NCBI GenBank assembly: GCA_023265535.1
Contig: JAHFTI010000221.1
Span: 1 to 7,060, forward strand
Length of the DNA: 7,060 nucleotides
Origin: Opitutaceae bacterium
GTDB lineage: Bacteria; Verrucomicrobiota; Verrucomicrobiia; Opitutales; Opitutaceae
Direction of reading: 5' to 3'
The stretch's first letter is position 1; every line of letters starts with the position of its first letter. The translations under genes and the position numbers were made by a program. Positions 1 to 7,060 of the stretch are shown piece after piece. Below the pieces are notes generated by a model. That model made no database searches. It was not told where the DNA came from and saw nothing but the letters and a program-made list of their open reading frames with translations.

Positions 1-516
1 CCTGAAGTCTTCCGTATGTGGAAGAAAGCAGGTGCGGAGACGCTAGTGCGAAAGAGCATCAGCGCGTCTCTTCGGTGTGATGGAACTCACTCGACCTTCG
101 ATTTGGTTAATGGTCGTGTGGCTAGTAGCGGTGATTTGCGGGTTACGTTAGTGCGTGATCCACTGGTTATTAGGCCGGGGCAGAGGAACTATGATTGGCA
201 GCTTACCATCGAATCATCAGGCGGCGGACTGCTTGAGTCTGATGATGAACAGATGTATCTAGCCCCCCTGGAAGGTTATATGCAAAAGGTAATTGTCCAC
301 ATGCCTGCCAATGCTCCTGATTGGACGGACGAGAAATTCTTGAGGCTTTATATAAAGATGAAGGAGGGAAAGCAGTATGCACGGGCTGAAATCAAGGCTC
401 TGGTTGGTGCGGCTAGAGAGACCACGCCTTTTTACATCACATCGTTTATTAATACCTCAGGGAGTCGAAACTTGGAATACGACTCGACGCAGAACATCAT
501 AAAAAGCACGCCGTAG
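1..516 (+). CDS. C-terminal part of an unrecognised protein, truncated by the window's left edge
   Basis: The frame is open from base 1 (five codons precede the first visible ATG at 16) to a TAG at 514-516, so the true start probably lies outside the window. The visible 171 residues have no transmembrane segment. They alternate hydrophobic and polar residues in a way that suggests beta strands, with Gly-rich turns (ESSGGGLLES) and a C-terminal SGSRNLEYD motif. From memory, unverified, a similar 'GSRNLE' ending occurs in large hypothetical, probably exported proteins of Verrucomicrobia. I cannot assign a function. Codon use is far less GC-ending than in the pyrophosphatase or mcsB/clpC genes (many codons end in T or A), which suggests horizontal acquisition or weak expression. 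No gene follows it closely on the same strand. I am fairly sure it is coding, given the long open frame with protein-like composition, and unsure about everything else. Confidence 0.65.
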   Translation, partial: PEVFRMWKKAGAETLVRKSISASLRCDGTHSTFDLVNGRVASSGDLRVTLVRDPLVIRPGQRNYDWQLTIESSGGGLLESDDEQMYLAPLEGYMQKVIVHMPANAPDWTDEKFLRLYIKMKEGKQYARAEIKALVGAARETTPFYITSFINTSGSRNLEYDSTQNIIKSTP

Positions 517-679
517 CGCTCGCTGGCGCCGTCGATGCCATGACATAGACTCAACGCCTTCGATCAACACATGGGCTTACGCCGAGCCAGTTCTGCGGAC
601 CAGAACGTCGACTGTGAGCCACTCCGCTGTCGCTCCGAAATGGACCTACGGGTACTTGCGATGTCGGCCCCGGCCGGGT

Positions 680-706
680 TTTAAGATCACACTTTGTGAT
701 CTTAAA
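680..706. repeat. Perfect 12-bp inverted repeat with 3-base loop
   Basis: TTTAAGATCACA (680-691) is the exact reverse complement of TGTGATCTTAAA (695-706), with CTT as the loop. No T-run follows on either strand, so it is not a classical intrinsic terminator. It lies beyond the end of the nuclease relic on the minus strand. It could be a protein-binding palindrome, a mobile-element remnant or a folded RNA element. Its role is unknown. Confidence 0.6.
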
Positions 707-820
707 CAACAGCCTGGGCGCCTCGCCTTGCGCTGAGTGTGTGGCCATGGCGTCAGAGGACTTTGGGGGCGCTGGGGCCTGTGTTCTGAACTCTCGCCTG
801 ATTGTTGGCGCAGGCCTGCC

Positions 821-918
821 GATGTCCAAGGCATGCAATTGCCCGAATCTCCGCGCGCCAGCGCCTCCTTCTTGCCCTGAGACCATCCTTTCAGTTGGCG
901 CTCACGCTGTAGTGCCAT
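821..918 (-). pseudogene. Frameshifted C-terminal remnant of a GIY-YIG family nuclease
   Basis: On the minus strand, bases 918-847 encode a segment containing RERQLKGWSQGKKEALARGD. This closely resembles the conserved C-terminal tail of short GIY-YIG endonucleases (UPF0213-like), commonly of the form 'ERQLKGWSRAKKEALI.GD'. Immediately after the GAT codon at 847-849 the reading frame breaks. Restoring one T would continue it as F-G-Q-L-H-A-L (about 846-827), which is what the family usually shows next (D-F/W-x-x-L-x-x-L). The catalytic N-terminal GIY-YIG half is absent: upstream of 918 the sequence turns into Pro-coding, low-complexity DNA. I therefore read it as a decayed fragment with at least one frameshift and loss of the catalytic domain. 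The match is from memory of the family motif, and the boundaries are approximate. Confidence 0.5.
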
Positions 919-999
919 AGCGAGGCTTGGGGGCGGGCATTGTGTGTGGGGGGCTTCTATGGGTGGCGCCTCAGCTTCGCTCGGGGCGATTTTAACGCA

Positions 1000-1032
1000 A
1001 AAAACCCCAGCTTCAGGGAAGCTGGGGTTTTT
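1000..1032 (-). terminator. Intrinsic terminator of the tRNA-Asn gene
   Basis: Bases 1000-1014 pair perfectly with 1018-1032 around a 3-base AGG loop. The GC-rich core is CCCCAGCTTC/GAAGCTGGGG, flanked by an A-run on the left and a T-run on the right. Read leftward from the tRNA, the hairpin ends in a run of Ts complementary to 999-1004, so it is a standard rho-independent terminator starting 11 bases past the CCA end. The A/T flanks make it potentially bidirectional. Confidence 0.85.
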
Positions 1033-1042
1033 GACGTTAAAA

Positions 1043-1117
1043 TGGCTGCCCGAGCAGGGGTCGAACCTGCGACCAAGTGATTAACAGTCACCTGCTCTGC
1101 CACTGAGCTATCGGGCA
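1043..1117 (-). tRNA. tRNA-Asn (anticodon GUU)
   Basis: The minus strand folds as a complete 75-base tRNA with an encoded CCA end. The acceptor stem TGCCCGA (5' end at 1117) pairs with TCGGGCA, followed by discriminator G and CCA (1043-1045). The D-arm contains AGCTCAGT..AGAGCA, and the T-arm contains GGTTCGAACC flanked by its stem. The anticodon loop CTGTTAA places GTT at 1085-1083, which reads Asn codons AAC/AAU. It has its own promoter-like sequence upstream and a strong terminator downstream, so it is probably transcribed as a single-gene unit. The neighbouring pyrophosphatase gene is on the same strand upstream and ends about 108 bases before it. Confidence 0.95.
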
Positions 1118-1137
1118 GTGAAATGAACGAGGGCACG

Positions 1138-1166
1138 AAAGAGCCGTCCGGAGGGGGGCTTGTCAA
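1138..1166 (-). promoter_or_regulatory. Putative sigma70-type promoter of tRNA-Asn
   Basis: On the minus strand a perfect TTGACA (-35) occupies 1166-1161. After a 17-base spacer comes CTCTTT (1143-1138) in the -10 position, which is a poor match to TATAAT. The geometry would start transcription about 14 bases before the tRNA 5' end, as expected for a tRNA gene. The -35 box is convincing and the -10 box is weak. Confidence 0.5.
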
Positions 1167-1224
1167 CGCTGCTTTTAAAGAAAAATTCGCCCGCCCCCAC
1201 TTTTTTTTCGCGCCCCTCTGGGAA

Positions 1225-2937
1225 TCACCGGGAAACGCTGATCGATCCGTCCGCCAGCATCTCCTTGATGAGGCTCGAAAGGTACGGGATCAGCTGCTTC
1301 TTGCGGCTCACCACGCCCGGCATGTCGAAGATTTCATCCTGCTCCACATGGGGATACGAGATCCGCTGGATGAAGCCCTCGTCGCCGCGCGCCAACAGCA
1401 GCGAGTTCTGCGTGTTGATGTCCGTGATCAGCAGGCTCGCGAAATTCAGGTTCTCGTCGATGCGCAGGCGCTCGAGCGCGAGGCCCAGCTCCGCAGAATG
1501 GCTCCAGAAATTGCCGAAGCCCAGCTCCTCCACCTGCGAGACCGCGAAACGCACGCCGTCCTCCTCGTACACCTTGAAGTCCGAGCGGATGACCTTCTCG
1601 GGCGGGTTCGCCAGGATGACCGAGCCCGAAGAGAAAATCTGGTCCGCCAGCTCGCGCGGATTCACGCCGGCAATCAGCGAGAGCCACTGCAGGATGCCCG
1701 CATCCTTCTCGGTCGAGGTCGGGCTGTGCAGGTTCAGCGTGTCCGAAATGATGCCCGCCATCATGATGCCCGCGATGTCCGGGCTCGGCTTCAGCCCCTC
1801 GCGGCGGAACAGGTCCGCCATGATCGTGCAGGTCGACCCCACGGGCTCGTTGATGAAGAGGATGGGCTGCTGCGTGTTGAGCGCCCCCAGGCGATGGTGA
1901 TCTATGATCTCCGAGATCGTCACGCTCTCCGCACCCGGCACGGCCTGCGACATCTCGTTGTGATCCACGAGCACCAGCCTCGTGCGCACGGGCTTGATGA
2001 TGTCACTCTTGCCCAGGATGCCCGTGAGCTTGCCCGTGTCGTCGATCACCATGAACGCGGAGGCGTTCGTGAGGTTGAATTTCTTGCGCATCTCGGCGAT
2101 GCGCTCCTCGGCGCTGACCGAGACAAACTGGCGGTCGATCAGGCGGTCGATCGTCGAGGCGGTGCGTATGACCCACGCCGTCGTGGCGGAATCATAGGAA
2201 CTGATGATGAGGCTCACCTTGCTGGCCTTGGCCTGCTCGATGACCTCGGGGTCGGGCTCCAGGCCGCCAGTGATCACCAGCAGGCGCACGCCAATCTGGA
2301 TCGAGCGCTGCTGGATGTCCCAGCGGTCGCCCACGATGATCACCGACTGCGAGGCGGGAATGCCGTCCGTCTCGGGCAGGCGCGCGAAGGAGCGCACGTC
2401 CATCGCGCCGATGCGCACGAAGAGCTCCTGCACCTCGTCCTCCTTCTCAATGTGCAGCACCCGCCCCTTGAGCGCGCGCGTGATGTGGGCGAGGCTGGTG
2501 TGCACCTTGCGCATTTCGCGCGGGGCGCGGATGCGCGGCACAAAATGCCCGGAAAGCTGCGAGATCGACAGAGTGCCCACCACACGACGGTCCTGCGTGA
2601 TCACGGGCAGGATGCGCAGGTCATGGCGCTCGATCACCTCCAGGGCCTCGGCGCAGGTGGCATGCTCGTGGATGCAGTTCACCTCGGTCACCATCAGGTC
2701 GCGCACGCGCGGCGTGACGTCGCTCAGGTAGATCGGGAGGGGCTGCCTGAAGCGCGCGAGGATGGTGTCGATGCGCGCATTCGAATTGCCGCAACGCGCG
2801 GGCACGTAACCCTTTTCGCCGCGCGCCTCCTTGTAGGCGGCATAGGCGATGGCGGAGCAGATGGCATCGGCGTCCGGATTCTTATGGCCGATGATGTAGG
2901 TGTTGCCAGGTTCGGTGGGGGCCGCTGAGGGAGTCAT
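1225..2937 (-). CDS. ppaC: Family II manganese-dependent inorganic pyrophosphatase with CBS and DRTGG regulatory domains
   Basis: This 570-residue cytosolic enzyme hydrolyses pyrophosphate to two phosphates. The DHH domain opens with the metal-binding GHKNPDAD (17-24; H18, D22, D24). It is interrupted by a regulatory insert: a first CBS repeat (about 78-133), a DRTGG-type domain (about 195-268) and a second CBS repeat (about 270-320). It then resumes with VDHNE (D325), DHHRLG (346-351), GSTCT (367-371) and ISDT (D399). The DHHA2 domain carries the substrate-binding SRKKQ signature (544-548). All expected metal and phosphate ligands appear present. The length fits the CBS-containing subclass, in which adenine nucleotides are known to modulate activity. 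I chose the ATG at 2937 because GHKNPD follows after 16 residues; the frame stays open upstream to 3141, but that extension is Pro/Arg-rich and unlike the family. There is no clear Shine-Dalgarno sequence. Confidence 0.93.
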   Translation of the reverse strand: MTPSAAPTEPGNTYIIGHKNPDADAICSAIAYAAYKEARGEKGYVPARCGNSNARIDTILARFRQPLPIYLSDVTPRVRDLMVTEVNCIHEHATCAEALEVIERHDLRILPVITQDRRVVGTLSISQLSGHFVPRIRAPREMRKVHTSLAHITRALKGRVLHIEKEDEVQELFVRIGAMDVRSFARLPETDGIPASQSVIIVGDRWDIQQRSIQIGVRLLVITGGLEPDPEVIEQAKASKVSLIISSYDSATTAWVIRTASTIDRLIDRQFVSVSAEERIAEMRKKFNLTNASAFMVIDDTGKLTGILGKSDIIKPVRTRLVLVDHNEMSQAVPGAESVTISEIIDHHRLGALNTQQPILFINEPVGSTCTIMADLFRREGLKPSPDIAGIMMAGIISDTLNLHSPTSTEKDAGILQWLSLIAGVNPRELADQIFSSGSVILANPPEKVIRSDFKVYEEDGVRFAVSQVEELGFGNFWSHSAELGLALERLRIDENLNFASLLITDINTQNSLLLARGDEGFIQRISYPHVEQDEIFDMPGVVSRKKQLIPYLSSLIKEMLADGSISVSR

Positions 2938-3150
2938 ATCGTTGTGACGGGGGAATTTGTTGCCTGAACCATGCCACGACAAGCGGAAAGCGAAAGGTGA
3001 GCAGCGCTTTTGTGTGGTATTAGAAAGGGCTCTGGTGCGGGCCTCCGGGAGTAGGGCGGGCGGGCCGTCCCTCTCAGGATGGACTTGATTTGGGATGGGG
3101 CGGCGGGGGCGAAGTGCCGGGCGAGGGGAGGCAGGGGCCACCCGGCTTGC

Positions 3151-3309
3151 CTATTTGGAAGGCACGCCCTGCGCGGGAACGTTCGGGTCGACCGCAGCCT
3201 TGGATTTCAGGTGCGGGAGCGCAAGGACAAGCAGCACGCCCACGATCGCCAGCAGGCTCAGCAGGTCCAGCACTCGGAAGCCTGGGGAGCTGGATGAGGT
3301 GGGTGGCAT
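3151..3309 (-). CDS. 52-residue membrane protein resembling a type IV prepilin N-terminus
   Basis: The minus strand encodes a 52-residue product from ATG at 3309 to TAG at 3151-3153. A short Ser/Pro-rich leader (MPPTSSSSPG) is followed by F11 and one hydrophobic helix (about 11-34), then a hydrophilic tail rich in Lys, Pro and Val. The helix follows the prepilin pattern: Gly-Phe at a possible prepilin-peptidase site, Asp where mature pilins have Glu5, Gly at mature position 14 and Pro at mature position 22. Codon use is strongly GC-ending like the neighbouring core genes, which supports real coding. There is no globular pilin domain, and the leader lacks the usual Lys/Arg, so it may instead be a plain single-span membrane protein. 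It lies 213 bases upstream of the pyrophosphatase on the same strand and diverges from mcsA. No good ribosome-binding site is visible. Function unknown. Confidence 0.55.
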   Translation of the reverse strand: MPPTSSSSPGFRVLDLLSLLAIVGVLLVLALPHLKSKAAVDPNVPAQGVPSK

Positions 3310-3382
3310 GGCGGTTGCTCAAAGGGGAGTGGAGCGGCGAGGCTCCGCAAGTGGAAAGCAACAAAACCCATGGCTGATCCGG

Positions 3383-3432
3383 GACAGGCCTGCACAGGTG
3401 AGACAGGCCTGTGTGTCATCCTGTCTCACTTG
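3383..3432. repeat. Direct and inverted repeats in the divergent region before mcsA
   Basis: The decamer GACAGGCCTG occurs twice (3383-3392 and 3402-3411). Overlapping this, 3395-3407 (CAGGTGAGACAGG) pairs with 3420-3432 (CCTGTCTCACTTG) except for one G-T position, across a 12-base loop. A 10-bp perfect palindrome, ACAGGCCTGT, sits at 3403-3412. No T-run follows, so a terminator is unlikely. The position between the divergent small membrane gene and mcsA suggests an operator or regulator-binding region, but the sequence does not match the CtsR heptad (GGTCAAA) or the CIRCE element. Confidence 0.5.
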
Positions 3433-3494
3433 CAGACGAATGAGCGGCGATGCTTGCCAGTGAGGGCGTCGTTGGCACGATGCGTGCAAGAGGG

Positions 3495-3522
3495 TGGAAA
3501 TTCTCCATTCTCGCGCTACACT
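3495..3522 (+). promoter_or_regulatory. Weak candidate promoter for mcsA
   Basis: TGGAAA (3495-3500) and TACACT (3517-3522), separated by 16 bases, give a partial sigma70 match of 4/6 in each box. They lie about 40 bases before the mcsA ATG and downstream of the repeats at 3383-3432. It is the best pair I found in this intergenic region but could be coincidental. Confidence 0.25.
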
Positions 3523-3561
3523 GTCTCCAGCAACAGACGTACTTCCCTTTTAATCCCTCTC

Positions 3562-4074
3562 ATGGCCTCCAATCTCAAGTGCCAAATCTGCTCCAAGCCG
3601 GCTACGGTGCACTTTACCCAAATTATTAATAATAAGGTGCATAAGATAGACCTGTGCGAGGCGTGCGCGCAGGCCAAGGGCGTGACGGACCCGAGCGGTT
3701 TTTCGCTGGCCGACCTGCTGGTCAAGGTGGCGCTCAATCCCGAGCCGGTGGCCGGCAATGAGCTGCGCTGCGAAAAATGTGGCTTCACCCAGGCCGATTT
3801 CAAGAAGCACGGGCGCTTCGGCTGCCCGAACTGCTACGACACGTTCAAGGGAATGGTCGAACCCATGCTCGAAGGCATGCACAAGGGCAACAAGCACATC
3901 GGCAAGACCCCGAAGTGCGCCCTTGAACGGCAGAGCTTCTCCGAGCGCCTCACCGCCCTCGAGACCGGCCTGCACGAGGCAATCCGCACCGAACGTTACG
4001 AGGACGCCGCCCACATCCGCGACGAGATCACGCAGCTGAAACAGTCGCAGGCCGCGGTCCAGCAGTCCCACTGA
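3562..4074 (+). CDS. mcsA: McsA, zinc-finger/UVR-domain activator of protein arginine kinase McsB
   Basis: McsA binds McsB and stimulates its arginine kinase activity, and it helps link McsB to ClpC. The 170-residue product has four CxxC motifs: C7/C10, C32/C35, C70/C73 and C88/C91. These form two four-cysteine zinc sites, as in the family. An HIGKTPK segment (112-118) is followed by a C-terminal UVR motif (about 122-160; ALERQ...YEDAAHIRDEI). Length matches known McsA proteins. The frame is open upstream to 3370, but the ATG at 3562 places the first CxxC at residue 7, as in homologues, so the upstream part is not coding. No Shine-Dalgarno sequence precedes it. mcsB starts 7 bases after its stop, which implies an operon. 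Unlike the Firmicutes arrangement, no ctsR precedes it. A generic UvrB/UvrC-motif annotation would describe the same protein. Confidence 0.93.
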   Translation: MASNLKCQICSKPATVHFTQIINNKVHKIDLCEACAQAKGVTDPSGFSLADLLVKVALNPEPVAGNELRCEKCGFTQADFKKHGRFGCPNCYDTFKGMVEPMLEGMHKGNKHIGKTPKCALERQSFSERLTALETGLHEAIRTERYEDAAHIRDEITQLKQSQAAVQQSH

Positions 4075-4081
4075 AAGCACC

Positions 4082-5170
4082 ATGTCACTTTCCACACTCA
4101 TCGACACCCCCTCCGAGCTGACCGACGGCACGAGCAGCAAGAGCGCCATCGTGCTCATGACGCGCATCCGCCTCGCGCGCAATCTCGCCGGCCACTCCTT
4201 CCCGGGCTGGGCCGCCGCCGAGGAGCGCGCCGAGATCGTCAAGCAGTGCCGCAAGGCCATCTCCGCCGCCACGCCCATGAAGCGCGGCCACGCCCTCTCC
4301 ATCGACGAGATCCCCGAGCTTGAACGCCAGATCCTCATCGAGCGCCATCTCATCAGCCGCGAACTCAGCGGCGCCAAGGAGGGGGCCGGCGTCGTCATCA
4401 GCAAGGACCAGGCAATTTCCGTGATGATCAACGAGGAGGACCACCTCAGGATCCAGGTGCTGCGCGCCGGCTTCCAGCTGCGCAAGGCCTGGTCGGTCAT
4501 CAACGACCTCGACACGGCACTCGAGGGCTCCCTCGACTACGCCTTCTCGCCGAAACTCGGCTACCTCACCGCCTGCCCGACTAACCTCGGCACCGGCATG
4601 CGCGGCTCCGTCATGATGCACCTGCCCGCCCTCGTCATCTCCAACCAGATGGAGAAGATCGTGCGCGCCGTGAACCAGCTCGGCATGGTCGTGCGCGGCC
4701 TCTTTGGCGAGGGCAGCGACGCCAGCGGCTCCATCTTCCAGATCTCGAACCAGACCACCCTCGGCGAGACCGAGGAGGACATCATCAAGCGCCTCGAGGC
4801 CGTGCTGAAGTCCATCATCGAGCACGAGGAAAACGCCCGCGCCAAGCTGCTCGAGGCCGACGCCGAGAAACTCTTCGACCGCATGGGCCGCGCCTACGGC
4901 ATCCTGCAGAATTGCCACATCCTCTCCTCGAGCGAGGCAATGAACCTCCTTTCCCTCATCCGCCTTGGCGTGGACCTCGGGCTCTTCCCCGCGGAGCAGC
5001 GCGCCACCGTCGACCGCCTCTTCATCGAGGCACAGCCGGGCCACCTGCAACACACCCAGAAGGGCCAGTTCGAGCCGGCGCAGCGCGACATCCTTCGCGC
5101 CACCCGCCTGCGCACCGAATTCTGGTCCTTCCCGAAGCCGGATTACGATCGTCCCGGCCGGACCACCTGA
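4082..5170 (+). CDS. mcsB: McsB, protein arginine kinase
   Basis: This 362-residue phosphagen-kinase family enzyme phosphorylates arginine side chains of damaged or misfolded proteins, marking them for ClpC-ClpP degradation. Visible family signatures are the ATP-binding TRIRLARNL (27-35), the catalytic NEEDHLRIQ (117-125), TACPTNLGTGMRGS (163-176) with the conserved Cys165, and the nucleotide-binding region around GEGSDASG (209-216). Near the C-terminus RDILRA (335-340) matches the RDxxRA phospho-arginine-sensing motif that makes McsB allosterically self-activating, so the regulatory pocket seems intact. The start at 4082 is supported by its position 7 bases after the mcsA stop and by the normal distance to TRIRLARN. 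Only a GAAAG-like sequence precedes it as a possible ribosome-binding site. clpC follows directly. The absence of the N-terminal eukaryotic creatine-kinase domain is normal for bacterial McsB. Confidence 0.95.
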   Translation: MSLSTLIDTPSELTDGTSSKSAIVLMTRIRLARNLAGHSFPGWAAAEERAEIVKQCRKAISAATPMKRGHALSIDEIPELERQILIERHLISRELSGAKEGAGVVISKDQAISVMINEEDHLRIQVLRAGFQLRKAWSVINDLDTALEGSLDYAFSPKLGYLTACPTNLGTGMRGSVMMHLPALVISNQMEKIVRAVNQLGMVVRGLFGEGSDASGSIFQISNQTTLGETEEDIIKRLEAVLKSIIEHEENARAKLLEADAEKLFDRMGRAYGILQNCHILSSSEAMNLLSLIRLGVDLGLFPAEQRATVDRLFIEAQPGHLQHTQKGQFEPAQRDILRATRLRTEFWSFPKPDYDRPGRTT

Positions 5171-5198
5171 ACCCTCAATCCCTTTAAAAACATGTCAC

Positions 5199-5203
5199 AG
5201 GAG
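5199..5203 (+). promoter_or_regulatory. Shine-Dalgarno-like site before clpC
   Basis: AGGAG lies only 3 bases before the ATG at 5207. The spacing is short, but the alternative in-frame ATG at 5192 has no purine-rich site before it. Together with the family's usual N-terminus this favours 5207, without excluding 5192. Confidence 0.4.
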
Positions 5204-5206
5204 CCC

Positions 5207-7060
<1,854 letters not shown>

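Larger units (their letters stand above)
517..999. other. Gene-poor stretch with relic sequence
   Basis: No intact gene is visible in this nearly 500-base stretch. The frames that stay open here give Pro/Arg/Ser-rich translations without domain character. It contains a small 6-bp hairpin (590-595 with 601-606), a perfect 12-bp hairpin (680-706) and a decayed GIY-YIG nuclease tail on the minus strand (about 821-918). I see no CRISPR array, no insertion-sequence ends and no complete integron attC site. Confidence 0.6.

Noticed and set aside
517..720. Possible integron attC site after the left-edge gene
   Set aside because: One RYYYAAC-like heptamer (549-555) exists, but no GTTRRRY partner occurs at a suitable distance and no imperfect stem links them.
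1167..1224. Possible intrinsic terminator for the pyrophosphatase gene, suggested by A/T runs at 1176-1185 and 1201-1208
   Set aside because: No stable GC stem precedes a T-run in the direction of transcription; only weak A/T pairing is possible.
1123..2928. 601-codon open frame on the plus strand opposite the pyrophosphatase gene
   Set aside because: It is antisense to a gene with complete, recognisable motifs. Its translation is Arg/Ala/His/Asp-rich and lacks domains, as expected from the complement of GC-ending codons.
2934..2972. 12-codon ORF on the minus strand whose TGA overlaps the pyrophosphatase ATG (ATGA), a possible coupling leader peptide
   Set aside because: It has no ribosome-binding site and no sign of selection can be read. 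An ORF this short with a 4-base overlap is easily due to chance.
3074..3378. Several overlapping 70-120 codon plus-strand frames and a 96-codon minus-strand frame around the small membrane gene
   Set aside because: Their translations are Gly/Arg/Pro-rich shadows. The 52-codon minus frame is the only one with a hydrophobic helix and consistent GC-ending codon bias.
3370..3561. 64-codon N-terminal extension of mcsA
   Set aside because: Homologues begin just before the first CxxC. The extension is compositionally unlike the family and overlaps the repeat region and candidate promoter.

Overview
The window looks like chromosomal DNA of a GC-rich bacterium, most likely a verrucomicrobium (Opitutales/Opitutaceae-like). 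This assignment is inference from three things: a strongly GC-ending codon bias in the core genes, an mcsA-mcsB-clpC cluster in a high-GC genome with mostly weak Shine-Dalgarno signals, and the style of the hypothetical protein at the left edge. No rRNA or other decisive marker is present.

Layout. Bases 1-516 (+) hold the C-terminal end of a more AT-rich, unrecognised gene that runs off the left edge. Bases 517-999 have no intact gene. They contain a decayed, frameshifted tail of a GIY-YIG-type nuclease (about 821-918, -) and a perfect 12-bp hairpin (680-706). A tRNA-Asn(GUU) gene (1043-1117, -) has a good promoter upstream (1138-1166) and a strong hairpin terminator downstream (1000-1032). 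Next comes a 570-residue family II inorganic pyrophosphatase with regulatory CBS and DRTGG domains (1225-2937, -). After it, on the same strand, lies a 52-codon gene (3151-3309, -) whose product is little more than a type IV pilin-like N-terminal helix. A 252-bp divergent intergenic region (3310-3561) with an inverted repeat and a direct repeat separates this from the rightward cluster mcsA (3562-4074), mcsB (4082-5170) and clpC (5207 to the window end, truncated).

How the genes work together. McsA (zinc-finger adaptor/activator), McsB (protein arginine kinase) and ClpC (Hsp100 unfoldase) form the phospho-arginine protein quality-control pathway: McsB marks damaged proteins with phospho-arginine, and ClpC unfolds them for ClpP. 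The spacing of 7 bp and about 36 bp fits one operon. The ctsR repressor gene that precedes mcsA in Firmicutes is not here. The pyrophosphatase pulls biosynthetic reactions forward by removing PPi and is probably tuned by adenine nucleotides. The left end (1-999) looks like accessory or decaying DNA next to a tRNA gene, whereas everything from the tRNA rightward looks like core genome.

I did not find a convincing undescribed multi-gene system. The items most worth checking are the 52-residue pilin-like gene, the repeat-bearing divergent control region before mcsA, and the nuclease relic next to the tRNA.
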